DNA from: JANPBY01 sp963805505
GTDB lineage: Bacteria > Actinomycetota > Actinomycetes > DATJPE01
Direction: 5' to 3'
Assembly (NCBI GenBank): GCA_963805505.1
Contig: CAWDUP010000007.1
Coordinates: 682,001-746,000 of the forward strand
DNA length: 64,000 bases
A program made the translations under genes and the position numbers. The notes beneath the pieces are model-generated. The model ran no database searches and was not told where the DNA came from. It worked only from the letters and a program-made list of their open reading frames with translations. Each line of letters opens with the position of its first letter. The first letter of the stretch is position 1. Shown in pieces: positions 41,349-48,415 of this stretch.

Positions 41349-43256
41349 ATGACGACGCAGGTCAGCGACGCGGTCGTCGGGCGGTTGCTCGACGGCCGAT
41401 ACCGCGTGGGCGAACGCATCGCCCGTGGGGGCATGGCCACGGTCTACCAGGGCCTCGACACTCGCCTCGACCGCCCCGTCGCGCTGAAGGTCATGCACCC
41501 CGGCTACGCCGACGACCAGGAGTTCGTCGCGCGGTTCGCGCGGGAGGCGCGCTCCGCGGCCCGACTGTCGCACCCCAACGTGGTCTCGGTCTTCGACCAG
41601 GGCGAGGACGACGGCACGGTCTTCCTGGTCATGGAATACATCGAGGGCCGTACCCTGCGCGACCTCCTCCGCGAGCATGGACCACTCACCGCGAGCGAGG
41701 CCTTCGATGTCATGGAGCCGGTGCTGGCTGCTCTTGGCGCGGCTCACGAGGCTGGCATCGTCCACCGCGACATCAAGCCAGAGAACGTCCTGCTCGCCGA
41801 CGACGGTCGGGTCAAGGTCGCTGACTTCGGCCTGGCCAGGGCGGCCTCGGCCGCAGGCTCGAGCCAGGCCACCCAAGGCGTGCTCATCGGGACGGTGGCC
41901 TACCTGTCACCGGAGCAGGTCGAGCGGGGTGTCGCCGACGCCCGATCCGATGTCTACAGCGCTGGGATCGTGCTGTACGAGCTGCTCACGGGATCGCCAC
42001 CGTTCACCGGCGAGTCTCCGATGGCTGTTGCCTATCGCCACGTCCATGACGACGTCCCCCCACCGTCCGCCGTGCGCCCCGGTCTCCACCCGGCCGTGGA
42101 TGCCCTGGTCACCAAGGCGACCCGTCGTGACCCCGACGAACGGCCGGCGGACGCCAAGCGCTTGCTTGTCGCCATGAGCGAGGTACGCCGTCGGGTTCCC
42201 GCCGATGAGCTCTCGAGCTCCATCGCGGCGCCGATCCAAGACACCAGCAACGACACGCTGGTCGTGGCGCTCCCGGTCGCCGAAGCGGCTCAGGTGCCCC
42301 AGGGACCACGCAGCGGGCCGGGGGCCGTGGGACCGCCGTCGCCTGGCCCGCCGAAGAGCGCACGGCGCTCCAGGGGATGGAAGATCGCGATCGCCCTGGT
42401 GCTCCTGCTTGCCCTCGCTGTCGGCGCCGGCTGGGCTTCGTGGTGGTACGGCGAGGGTCGTTGGACGACGACTCCCGCGGTGCTCGGCCTCACCGAGCAG
42501 CAAGCCACCGCAAAGCTGACCGAGGCCGGCCTGCAGGTCGCCACGGCCGAGCCGGTCTTCAGCGAAACCGTCAAGGCCGGTGAGGTCTACCGCACCGACC
42601 CGGAGCCGAGCGCGCGCATCCAGGAGGGCGGCACGGTCACCATCACGTTGTCCAAGGGCCCGGAACGCTTCGACGTGCCCAAGGTGGTCGGGAAGCCCCA
42701 GGCGGTCGCCGAAAAGTCCATCAAGTCAGCTGGGCTCGCCGTCGGCAAGGTCAGCCAGGAGTACTCCGACACCGTCCCCAAGGGCGACGTGATCCGCACC
42801 GATCCCAAGCCCGGCGCGTCCCTGCGGGCAGACACGGCCGTCCGGCTGGTCGTCAGCCGTGGGGTCCGACCCGTGACCGTGCCCAACCTCGAGGGTCAAG
42901 AGGTCACGGCAGCGGAGCAGAGCCTGCTGGCGATCGGGCTCAAGCCCAAGGTCACCGGAGACGCGTTCAGCTCAAAGGTCCCCAAGGGTTCGGTCGTGAC
43001 GCAGACACCCAACGGCGGCCAGCTGCCCAAGGGCAGTGTCGTGGAGCTGGTGGTGTCCAATGGGCCGAAGCTCTTCCCCGTGCCCGACGTCTTTGGCGAG
43101 AGCACGAGCAACGCGACCAAGATTCTTGAGAAGGCCGGGTTCAAGGTGAAGGTCTTCAAGATCTTCGGCGGCGCATTCAACACCGTGCGATCTCAGAGCC
43201 CAGGCAAGGGCAGCATGGTGCCCAAGGGCACGGTCGTCACCATCCGGATCGTCTGA
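41349..43256 (+). CDS. pknL: PknL-like serine/threonine kinase with four PASTA repeats
   Basis: A 635-residue receptor-type kinase. The kinase domain spans residues about 14-275 (glycine loop IARGGMATVYQG, VALKVM with Lys about 43, HRDIKPENVLL, DFGLARA, then GTVAYLSPEQ). A Pro/Gly-rich juxtamembrane segment follows, one membrane helix (about 345-365, WKIAIALVLLLALAVGAGWA), and four extracellular PASTA repeats (about 375-440, 441-508, 509-575, 576-635). PASTA domains bind muropeptides or related wall fragments. M. tuberculosis PknL, at the same place, lacks them. The partner Rv2175c-like gene is divergent, and the DAHP synthase follows behind its own leader. Confidence 0.92.
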   Translation: MTTQVSDAVVGRLLDGRYRVGERIARGGMATVYQGLDTRLDRPVALKVMHPGYADDQEFVARFAREARSAARLSHPNVVSVFDQGEDDGTVFLVMEYIEGRTLRDLLREHGPLTASEAFDVMEPVLAALGAAHEAGIVHRDIKPENVLLADDGRVKVADFGLARAASAAGSSQATQGVLIGTVAYLSPEQVERGVADARSDVYSAGIVLYELLTGSPPFTGESPMAVAYRHVHDDVPPPSAVRPGLHPAVDALVTKATRRDPDERPADAKRLLVAMSEVRRRVPADELSSSIAAPIQDTSNDTLVVALPVAEAAQVPQGPRSGPGAVGPPSPGPPKSARRSRGWKIAIALVLLLALAVGAGWASWWYGEGRWTTTPAVLGLTEQQATAKLTEAGLQVATAEPVFSETVKAGEVYRTDPEPSARIQEGGTVTITLSKGPERFDVPKVVGKPQAVAEKSIKSAGLAVGKVSQEYSDTVPKGDVIRTDPKPGASLRADTAVRLVVSRGVRPVTVPNLEGQEVTAAEQSLLAIGLKPKVTGDAFSSKVPKGSVVTQTPNGGQLPKGSVVELVVSNGPKLFPVPDVFGESTSNATKILEKAGFKVKVFKIFGGAFNTVRSQSPGKGSMVPKGTVVTIRIV

Positions 43257-43337
43257 GAGCCCGTTCCGGAGCGAAACTGCGACCTCGCTGCATGTCCACG
43301 ATGTGGACCCCAGCAGACAGCATGCGGACACTGCCCC

Positions 43338-43343
43338 TACCCT
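43338..43343 (+). promoter_or_regulatory. -10 element of the aroF leader transcript
   Basis: TACCCT ends seven bases before the GTG of the leader peptide (43351). The transcript would start at the leader start codon, as with other leaderless genes here. Confidence 0.5.
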
Positions 43344-43350
43344 CGACCTC

Positions 43351-43410
43351 GTGCAGCAGCAGTCGTGGTTTTACGCCTACCCACCGGGGCTCCCCCGGCG
43401 GGCGGCCTGA
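43351..43410 (+). CDS. Aromatic leader peptide of the aroF attenuator
   Basis: A 19-residue frame (GTG start, TGA stop) with Trp-Phe-Tyr-Ala-Tyr at positions 6-10, after three Gln codons: VQQQSWFYAYPPGLPRRAA. All three aromatic amino acids, the end products of the pathway that the downstream DAHP synthase opens, are together. TACCCT lies seven bases before the GTG, so it would be translated from a leaderless mRNA. Its end overlaps the first strand of a hairpin set described in the next entry. Confidence 0.8.
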   Translation: MQQQSWFYAYPPGLPRRAA

Positions 43411-43461
43411 CACGCGCCGCACCGCACCGAAGAGCCCCGGGACCCCGGGGCTCTTTTCTTT
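43384..43461 (+). terminator. Attenuator: terminator with competing antiterminator
   Basis: The terminator stem AGAGCCCCGG (43431-43440) pairs with CCGGGGCTCT (43445-43454) through a GACC loop, followed by TTTCTTT. The same nine bases as in the 3' arm, CCGGGGCTC, occur at 43384-43392, inside the leader peptide just after its Trp-Phe-Tyr-Ala-Tyr codons, so they can pair with GAGCCCCGG (43432-43440) and block the terminator. A ribosome stalled on the aromatic codons leaves that segment free (read-through), whereas one reaching the stop at 43408-43410 covers it (termination). A further hairpin CCGGGG-CTC-CCCCGG sits at 43384-43398. Confidence 0.8.
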
Positions 43462-43500
43462 GCCCCGGGGTCCACCCCCCACCGAGCAGGAGCGATCGAG

Positions 43501-44544
43501 ATGGTTGTGGTCATGGCCCCCGAGGCCACCCCCGACGACATCGACGGCGTCGTGAGCAGGGTCACCGAAGTCGGTGGCGAGGCTTTCGTCAGCCGAGGTG
43601 TGACCCGCACGATCATCGGTCTCGTCGGCGACATCGACCGGTTCTCCACCCTTGAGCTACGAGGTCTTCCCGGTGTCAGCGACGTCATGCGCGTGTCGGT
43701 GCCGTACAAGCTGGTGTCCCGCCAGCACCACCCGGACATGACCACCGTCTGGGTCGGGTCCGAACGACACCGAGTACCCATCGGGCCGGACACGTTCACG
43801 CTCATCGCCGGACCGTGCGCGGTCGAGACGCCCGAGCAGACGCTCGAGGCCGCCCAGATGGCCGCGGCTGCCGGTGCGACTTTGCTCCGCGGTGGCGCCT
43901 ACAAGCCACGCACCAGCCCCTACGCCTTCCAGGGGCTCGGTGAAGCTGGTCTGCGCATCCTCGCCGACGTCCGTGCCGAGACCGGCTTACCGGTCGTCAC
44001 CGAAGTGGTGGACGCGCACGACGTAGACCTGGTCGCCTCGTACGCCGACATGCTGCAGGTCGGAACGCGCAACGCGCAGAACTTCGGGCTCTTGCAAGCG
44101 GTCGGGGAGGCTGGCAAGCCGGTCATGCTCAAGCGCGGGATGAGCTCGACCATCGAGGAGTGGCTCATGGCTGCTGAGTACGTGGCTCAGCGCGGCAACC
44201 TCGACATCGTCTTGTGCGAGCGCGGCATCCGTACCTTCGAGACCGCGACCCGCAACACCCTCGACATCGCCGCGGTGCCTATCGCGCATGAACTGGGACA
44301 TCTGCCTGTCGTCGTCGACCCGTCACACAGCGGCGGCCGTCGTGAGCTCGTGGTGCCGCTGTCCAAAGCTGCGATCGCCGTAGGCGCCGACGGCATCATC
44401 GTCGATGTGCACCCCAGCCCCGACACCGCTCGCTGCGATGGACCGCAGGCGCTGGTGAACGGGGATCTACGAGCGCTCGCGACCGCGGTGCGCCAACTTC
44501 CCCCGATGGTGGGCCGACGGCCGGCTGGGGATCTGCCCCGCTAG
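43501..44544 (+). CDS. aroF: 3-deoxy-7-phosphoheptulonate (DAHP) synthase, class I
   Basis: A 347-residue class I-beta DAHP synthase, first step of the shikimate pathway. Residues 1-70 form a ferredoxin-like ACT/FLR regulatory domain (MVVVMAPEATPDDIDGVVSR). The barrel has LIAGPCAVETPEQT, GGAYKPRTSPYAFQGLG, LQVGTRNAQNFGLLQAVG, KRGMSSTIEEWL, and VVDPSHSGGRRE with the metal-binding His. A second, class II, DAHP synthase is encoded at 51090. The ATG at 43501 follows an AGGAGCGATCGAG site. An attenuator with an aromatic leader peptide stands directly upstream, so transcription probably rises when aromatic aminoacyl-tRNAs are scarce. Confidence 0.95.
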   Translation: MVVVMAPEATPDDIDGVVSRVTEVGGEAFVSRGVTRTIIGLVGDIDRFSTLELRGLPGVSDVMRVSVPYKLVSRQHHPDMTTVWVGSERHRVPIGPDTFTLIAGPCAVETPEQTLEAAQMAAAAGATLLRGGAYKPRTSPYAFQGLGEAGLRILADVRAETGLPVVTEVVDAHDVDLVASYADMLQVGTRNAQNFGLLQAVGEAGKPVMLKRGMSSTIEEWLMAAEYVAQRGNLDIVLCERGIRTFETATRNTLDIAAVPIAHELGHLPVVVDPSHSGGRRELVVPLSKAAIAVGADGIIVDVHPSPDTARCDGPQALVNGDLRALATAVRQLPPMVGRRPAGDLPR

Positions 44545-44565
44545 CCCACCTGACACGCAGGAGTT

Positions 44566-44778
44566 TTACAGCAGCGAGACCTTCTTGTCCGGGATCGTGA
44601 ACCGACGAACGGTCGAGTGGAAGTCGACGGTCACCGCGATCTCAGGCTCGACAGACACGACGCGACCTAGACCGTACTGATCATGTTGGACCAGGTCGTC
44701 GAGGGCGAAGTTCTGCACAAGCGGCGGGGGCGGCGCGACGTTGAAGGGACTGTGGGGCAGCGGTCTGCGAGTGCTCAC
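44566..44778 (-). CDS. Small conserved actinobacterial protein, CarD/Tudor-like core
   Basis: A 70-residue protein. The sequence PFNVAPPPPLVQNFALDDLVQHDQYGLGRVV resembles a short actinobacterial family whose core (DxVxHDxYGLGRVV) looks like the start of CarD or Tudor-like beta barrels that bind RNA polymerase. No more specific function is known to me. The GTG at 44778 starts VSTRRPLPHSP; a longer in-frame ATG (44805) adds nine residues. The gene is convergent with aroF and divergent from the GNAT gene. Confidence 0.7.
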   Translation of the reverse strand: MSTRRPLPHSPFNVAPPPPLVQNFALDDLVQHDQYGLGRVVSVEPEIAVTVDFHSTVRRFTIPDKKVSLL

Positions 44779-44848
44779 CTGCCCAGTCTGGCCTATCCAC
44801 GGCACTCCTGGATCCCCCGCGACGTACTTTTCTTCTTAGACTCACCCG

Positions 44849-45508
44849 GTGACTCGGCGCGTCCTGCATAGGTATTGGCCAATCTTCGACCTTCGACTCT
44901 CGACCCCTGACCTCGAGCTTCGGCCTCTCACCGAGGCCGACACCAGCCTGCTCGCCGACCTCATTCCCCCCGACCTCGAGCTCAACCCAGCGGCGACGCG
45001 GTACCCGCTGGCCAGCCCCCGCACCGAGCGCGGCATCGTCTGGCACCAGTCGGTCTGGCAGGCCTACGCCGAGTGGAGGCCCGACGCTTGGCGGATCCCC
45101 TTCGGAGTGTGGGCAGAGGGGAACCTGGTCGGGGAGCAAGACCTCGAGGCCAACGACTTCTTCGTCCTGCGGACCGTCGACAGCTTCTCCTTCCTGACCC
45201 CGGAGGTCCGAGGCCGGGGCTGGGGGAAGCAGATGCGACGCGCGGTGCTGACGGTGGCTTTCGATCACCTCGATGCCGAGGTCGCCACAACGTCTGCGTG
45301 GGCGGACAACACCGCCTCGCTAGGAGTCTCTCGAGCCATCGGCTACCGGCCCAACGGCGAGCGATTCCACCGGCGGGCAGCTGGGCGCGACACCATGATC
45401 CACTTGCGGCTGCCTCGAGAGGACTGGACCGAATCCCGCCTGTCCGAAGGCATCACTGTCGAAGGCGTTGAGGGCTGCCTCGCGCTGTTCGGGCTGCCCT
45501 CGGCTTGA
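44849..45508 (+). CDS. GNAT-family N-acetyltransferase (RimJ/RimL-like)
   Basis: A 219-residue acetyltransferase. The early LELRPLTEAD is the usual RimJ/RimL start, FSFLTPEVRGRGWGKQMRRA is the acetyl-CoA pyrophosphate loop (RGxGxG-type), and TSAWADNTASLGVSRAIGYRPNG is the C-terminal half of the fold. The substrate, a protein N-terminus or a small amine, cannot be told. TAGACT ends six bases before the GTG, so the mRNA is probably leaderless. The next gene, bfd, is downstream behind an iron box. Confidence 0.85.
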   Translation: MTRRVLHRYWPIFDLRLSTPDLELRPLTEADTSLLADLIPPDLELNPAATRYPLASPRTERGIVWHQSVWQAYAEWRPDAWRIPFGVWAEGNLVGEQDLEANDFFVLRTVDSFSFLTPEVRGRGWGKQMRRAVLTVAFDHLDAEVATTSAWADNTASLGVSRAIGYRPNGERFHRRAAGRDTMIHLRLPREDWTESRLSEGITVEGVEGCLALFGLPSA

Positions 45509-45529
45509 CGCGCGGCAGAGCGCTCGGAG

Positions 45530-45549
45530 TATGGTTAGGCACACCTAAC
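45530..45549. promoter_or_regulatory. Iron-dependent regulator box (IdeR/DtxR type)
   Basis: The palindrome GTTAGG-CACA-CCTAAC lies at 45534-45549. The 19 bases 45530-45548 match the IdeR/DtxR consensus TTAGGTTAGGCTAACCTAA at 15 positions. It is 19 bases upstream of the bfd start, so iron-dependent control of bfd and bfr is likely. Confidence 0.75.
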
Positions 45550-45567
45550 TTTTCGAGGAGCGGTCCG

Positions 45568-45807
45568 TTGTACGTCTGCCTGTGCCACGCGGTAACTGAG
45601 CGCGAGGTGGTCACGGCCGTGCTCGAGCGCGGCGCGCAGACCGTGGTGGCCGTCGGCGAGGACACCGGCGCAGGCACCGGTTGCGGCAGCTGCCACGACC
45701 GCATCGAGGGCGTGCTCGCCGCGTGTGGACGGGTCTGCCCGATAGGCTCGCTGCATGCAGGGAGACACGCGGGTCATCGAGTTCCTCAACGAACAGCTGT
45801 CGGGTGA
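45568..45807 (+). CDS. bfd: Bacterioferritin-associated ferredoxin
   Basis: A 79-residue BFD-like [2Fe-2S] protein. The N-terminal CLC (Cys4, Cys6) and the later GCGSCHDRIEGVL supply the four cluster cysteines in the pattern CxC-x(~30)-CxxC. In other bacteria Bfd reduces ferric iron held in bacterioferritin so it can be released. The TTG start was chosen because GAGGAG lies seven bases upstream and the CLC motif then stands at residue 4. Its last 53 bases overlap the start of bfr in another frame; the residues after about 58 are not part of the ferredoxin fold. Confidence 0.88.
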   Translation: MYVCLCHAVTEREVVTAVLERGAQTVVAVGEDTGAGTGCGSCHDRIEGVLAACGRVCPIGSLHAGRHAGHRVPQRTAVG

Positions 45808-46234
45808 GCTGACGGCGATCAACCAGTACTTCCTGCACGCCAAGATGCAGGAGAACTGGGGCTTCACGAAGTTGGCCGCCTACACCAGGGCCGAGTCGAT
45901 CGACGAGATGAAGCACGCTGAGATCCTCACCGACCGCATCCTCTTCCTCGAGGGTCTGCCGAACTTCCAGCGGCTCTTCCCGCTGCGGATCGGACAGAAC
46001 CTGGCCGAGATCTTCTCCTCCGACCTTGCCGTCGAGCACGAGGCGCGTAATCGGCTGATCGAGGGCTCGGAATACATGCGCTCGGTCAGCGACATCACCT
46101 CGGCGCGCATCTTCGAGGAGATCCTGGCCGATGAAGAGACCCACATCGACTACCTGGAGACCCAGGTCGAGCTGCTCGACCGACTCGGGGAGCCGCTCTA
46201 CGTCGCGCAGCTGGTCGAGCAGCCCGAGGGCTGA
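45755..46234 (+). CDS. bfr: Bacterioferritin
   Basis: A 159-residue ferritin-fold iron-storage protein that forms a 24-subunit shell with heme at subunit dimers. The ferroxidase ligands are Glu18 (SGELTAINQYFLHAKM), Glu51 and His54 (ESIDEMKHAEIL), with Glu94 and Glu127/His130 later (ILADEETHIDYLE); the heme ligand Met52 is in place. It begins inside the end of bfd, in another frame, so coupling to bfd and to the iron box upstream is expected. This places an iron-storage/release pair under one control element. Confidence 0.95.
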   Translation: MQGDTRVIEFLNEQLSGELTAINQYFLHAKMQENWGFTKLAAYTRAESIDEMKHAEILTDRILFLEGLPNFQRLFPLRIGQNLAEIFSSDLAVEHEARNRLIEGSEYMRSVSDITSARIFEEILADEETHIDYLETQVELLDRLGEPLYVAQLVEQPEG

Positions 46235-46236
46235 GC

Positions 46237-46812
46237 TCAGCTGGCATTCAGCCCGAACAGGCCCTGATCGCCAAAGCCACGCTCGTAGTCCAAGAGGCCC
46301 TGTTTGGTGGCAAGACCGTAGGCGTAGCCACCGAGGCTGCCATCCGAGCGCACGACGCGGTGGCATGGAACGAAGGGTGCGACCCGGTTGGTCGCGCAGC
46401 CCTGGCCGGCTGCGCGAACGGCGGCGGGACGTCCGGCCTTGGTGGCCAACTCGGCGTAGGACCAGGTCTGACCGGCTGGGATCTCTCGCATGACCGCCCA
46501 CACCTCGGTGAGGAACGGGCCGCCCGGCTGGGTGACGGCGACGTCCGTGAGCGCGTCAAGATGTCCTGCGCAGTAGGCCGCCACGGCCTCGGAAGCATCG
46601 GTGAGGCCGTCGCCCTCTCGAACGTCGAGATTGGCTAGATCACCGGGCAGCATCCGACGTACGTCCTCCACGGTTCCGAACCCGGACGTGACCACCACTC
46701 CCCCGTGCCCGAACACCACCAGAGGACCGACCGGGGTTGAAAGGACGGCGACATCGAGGCGGTCGAGGTCGGTAGAGCTAGCAGGTGCCGGCTGGTTTCT
46801 GGTGGTGATCAT
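46237..46812 (-). CDS. ogt: Methylated-DNA--protein-cysteine methyltransferase
   Basis: A 191-residue O6-alkylguanine-DNA alkyltransferase. The acceptor cysteine is Cys150 in VPCHRVVRSDGSLGGYAYG, and GQTWSYAELATKAGRPAAVRA is the helix-turn-helix region. It repairs O6-methylguanine by suicide transfer. Its start overlaps the Ada-AlkA gene stop by four bases (ATGA), so it is the second gene of an adaptive-response operon. The stop lies two bases from the convergent bfr gene. Confidence 0.95.
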   Translation of the reverse strand: MITTRNQPAPASSTDLDRLDVAVLSTPVGPLVVFGHGGVVVTSGFGTVEDVRRMLPGDLANLDVREGDGLTDASEAVAAYCAGHLDALTDVAVTQPGGPFLTEVWAVMREIPAGQTWSYAELATKAGRPAAVRAAGQGCATNRVAPFVPCHRVVRSDGSLGGYAYGLATKQGLLDYERGFGDQGLFGLNAS

Positions 46813-48296
46813 GCGGTCTCCAAGGCGTCGTTGGTCCAAAGGTGCAAGGCGGCGTAGGCGCGCCAGGGGCGCCACCGCTCGGGGTCGGCGTTGCGGCTGG
46901 CGACTGCGCGACGAACGATCAGATCGGTAGGCATCCATGCGTCGGGGTCAGCCAGTGCCCGCAGGGCTATGTAGTCGGCGGTCCATGGCCCGATCCCCGG
47001 CAGCGCCAGCAGCCTTCTGCGAGTCTCGTCGCGGTCTACCCCGGGTTCGAGCCTGAGCCCTCCGGCCCGTGCAGCGGCCACTGCCCGAACTGCTTCGGCC
47101 CTGGTCCGGACGAATCCCAGGTCGCTGAGGTCCGCCTCCACCAATGCCTCCGGGGTCGGGAACGCGTGGGTGAGCTCGCCTACCGGATTGGTCAGCGGCT
47201 CGCCAAGGCGCTGCACCAGTCGCGCGGCAAAGGTCTTGGCCGCAGCGACCGAAACCTGCTGGCCCAGGATCGTGCGAACCGCGACCTCGAAACCGTCGAA
47301 GGCCCCCGGGACTCGCAGCCCGGGCCGCTGCGCCACCATCGGGGCAAGCAAGGGGTCGGCCGACAAGGCTTGGTCGACAGCGGCCGGATCGGTGTCGAGG
47401 TCCCAGGTGCGCCGCAGCCCCGCCACGGTGGTGGACAGGTCGGCCAGACTGCTGAGGGACAACCGCACCGCGAGGTGGCCGTGCTCGGGGCGCGCCCGAA
47501 CGATAGACGGTCCGTGAGCGGTCCGGATCACCTGCGCGAACTCCCCGTCGGCTCCTTGCTCGGTGCCCGGAACCGCGTGTGCCGCGAACCAGCGTGCCAG
47601 GCTGGCACCCGCGTACGGCTCCCGCAGCCGCAGCCGCAGCACCAGCGAGCCGTCGTTCGACGAACGATCGTCATCGGGGTGGGTTCGCCGAAGTGCTGAC
47701 GGGACCACGCCGAACTCTTCGCGCATCACGTCGTTGAACTGTCGAACGCTGGCAAAACCGGCCGCGAAAGCGACGTCGGTCAGGGAGAGCGACGTCTGAT
47801 CGATGAGCAGGCGAGCGGTTTGGGCGCGTCGGCTGCGTGCCAGTCGAGCTGCTCCGGCTCCGACCTCGCCCATCAGTACCCGGTTCAGGTGGCGTTCACT
47901 GACGTGCAGGCCGCTCGCCAGCCCGGCAACTCCATGCTCGTCGACGTAGCCCGCCGCTATCTGCTGAAGCGCGCGAGCGGCCAGATCACCGCGGTGGTCC
48001 CATTCGCGCGATCCTGGAGTCGCTTCCGGCCGGCACATGCGGCAGGCCCGGAACCCCGCAGCGACGGCGGCCGCCGAGGATGCGAAGAAGCGCCGGTTGG
48101 CGCGAAGTGGGCGTCGAGCCGGACAGCTGGGTCGGCAGTAGATGCCGGTGCTGGTCACGGCGAGATAGATCCGGCCATCGAAGCGAGCATCCCGGCTGTC
48201 GACAGCGCGGTGCAGCTCCTCGGCGTCCACTCCGGGAGGGCCGGTCGGTGCATCCGTCCTGGACGGGAGCTGGGCCATGGTCTGCGTCGGCGTCAC
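46809..48296 (-). CDS. AdaA-AlkA fusion: methyl-phosphotriester sensor and 3-methyladenine glycosylase
   Basis: A 495-residue protein. Residues about 25-95 are the Ada zinc domain with four Cys (GIYCRPSCPAR and CRMCRPEA), which accept methyl groups from phosphotriesters. Residues about 100-190 form an AraC-type DNA-binding domain (ISLTDVAFAAGFASVRQFNDV-like), and about 205-495 an AlkA glycosylase with the GPWTADYIALRAL helix-hairpin-helix and the catalytic Asp in LADPDAWMPTDL. The Ada methyltransferase half is supplied by ogt downstream. CATGAT ends six bases before the GTG start. Sensor, activator and repair activities are thus combined in one chain. Confidence 0.93.
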   Translation of the reverse strand: MTPTQTMAQLPSRTDAPTGPPGVDAEELHRAVDSRDARFDGRIYLAVTSTGIYCRPSCPARRPLRANRRFFASSAAAVAAGFRACRMCRPEATPGSREWDHRGDLAARALQQIAAGYVDEHGVAGLASGLHVSERHLNRVLMGEVGAGAARLARSRRAQTARLLIDQTSLSLTDVAFAAGFASVRQFNDVMREEFGVVPSALRRTHPDDDRSSNDGSLVLRLRLREPYAGASLARWFAAHAVPGTEQGADGEFAQVIRTAHGPSIVRARPEHGHLAVRLSLSSLADLSTTVAGLRRTWDLDTDPAAVDQALSADPLLAPMVAQRPGLRVPGAFDGFEVAVRTILGQQVSVAAAKTFAARLVQRLGEPLTNPVGELTHAFPTPEALVEADLSDLGFVRTRAEAVRAVAAARAGGLRLEPGVDRDETRRRLLALPGIGPWTADYIALRALADPDAWMPTDLIVRRAVASRNADPERWRPWRAYAALHLWTNDALETA

Positions 48297-48372
48297 CCGA
48301 CCATCATGGCGTCGGCCACCGACAACGTCCTAGCGGAAAACAGACATTCCACTCCGGCATCCACCGACCCCA

Positions 48373-48402
48373 CCCCGCTGAGTGTTGGCACCCTCAGCGG
48401 GG
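48373..48402. terminator. Hairpin after the 5'-nucleotidase gene
   Basis: CCCCGCTGAG (48373-48382) and CTCAGCGGGG (48393-48402) form a perfect 10-bp stem with a 10-base loop just after the minus-strand gene ending at 48416. A T-run is lacking on either strand, so it may be an actinobacterial T-less terminator. Confidence 0.55.
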
Positions 48403-48415
48403 TTGAGGTGGTGGG

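Noticed and set aside
43292..43555. An ATG frame (87 codons) across the aroF leader
   Set aside because: It runs through the attenuator stems and into aroF in another frame; the GTG frame at 43351 has the Trp-Phe-Tyr codons and a stop before the terminator.
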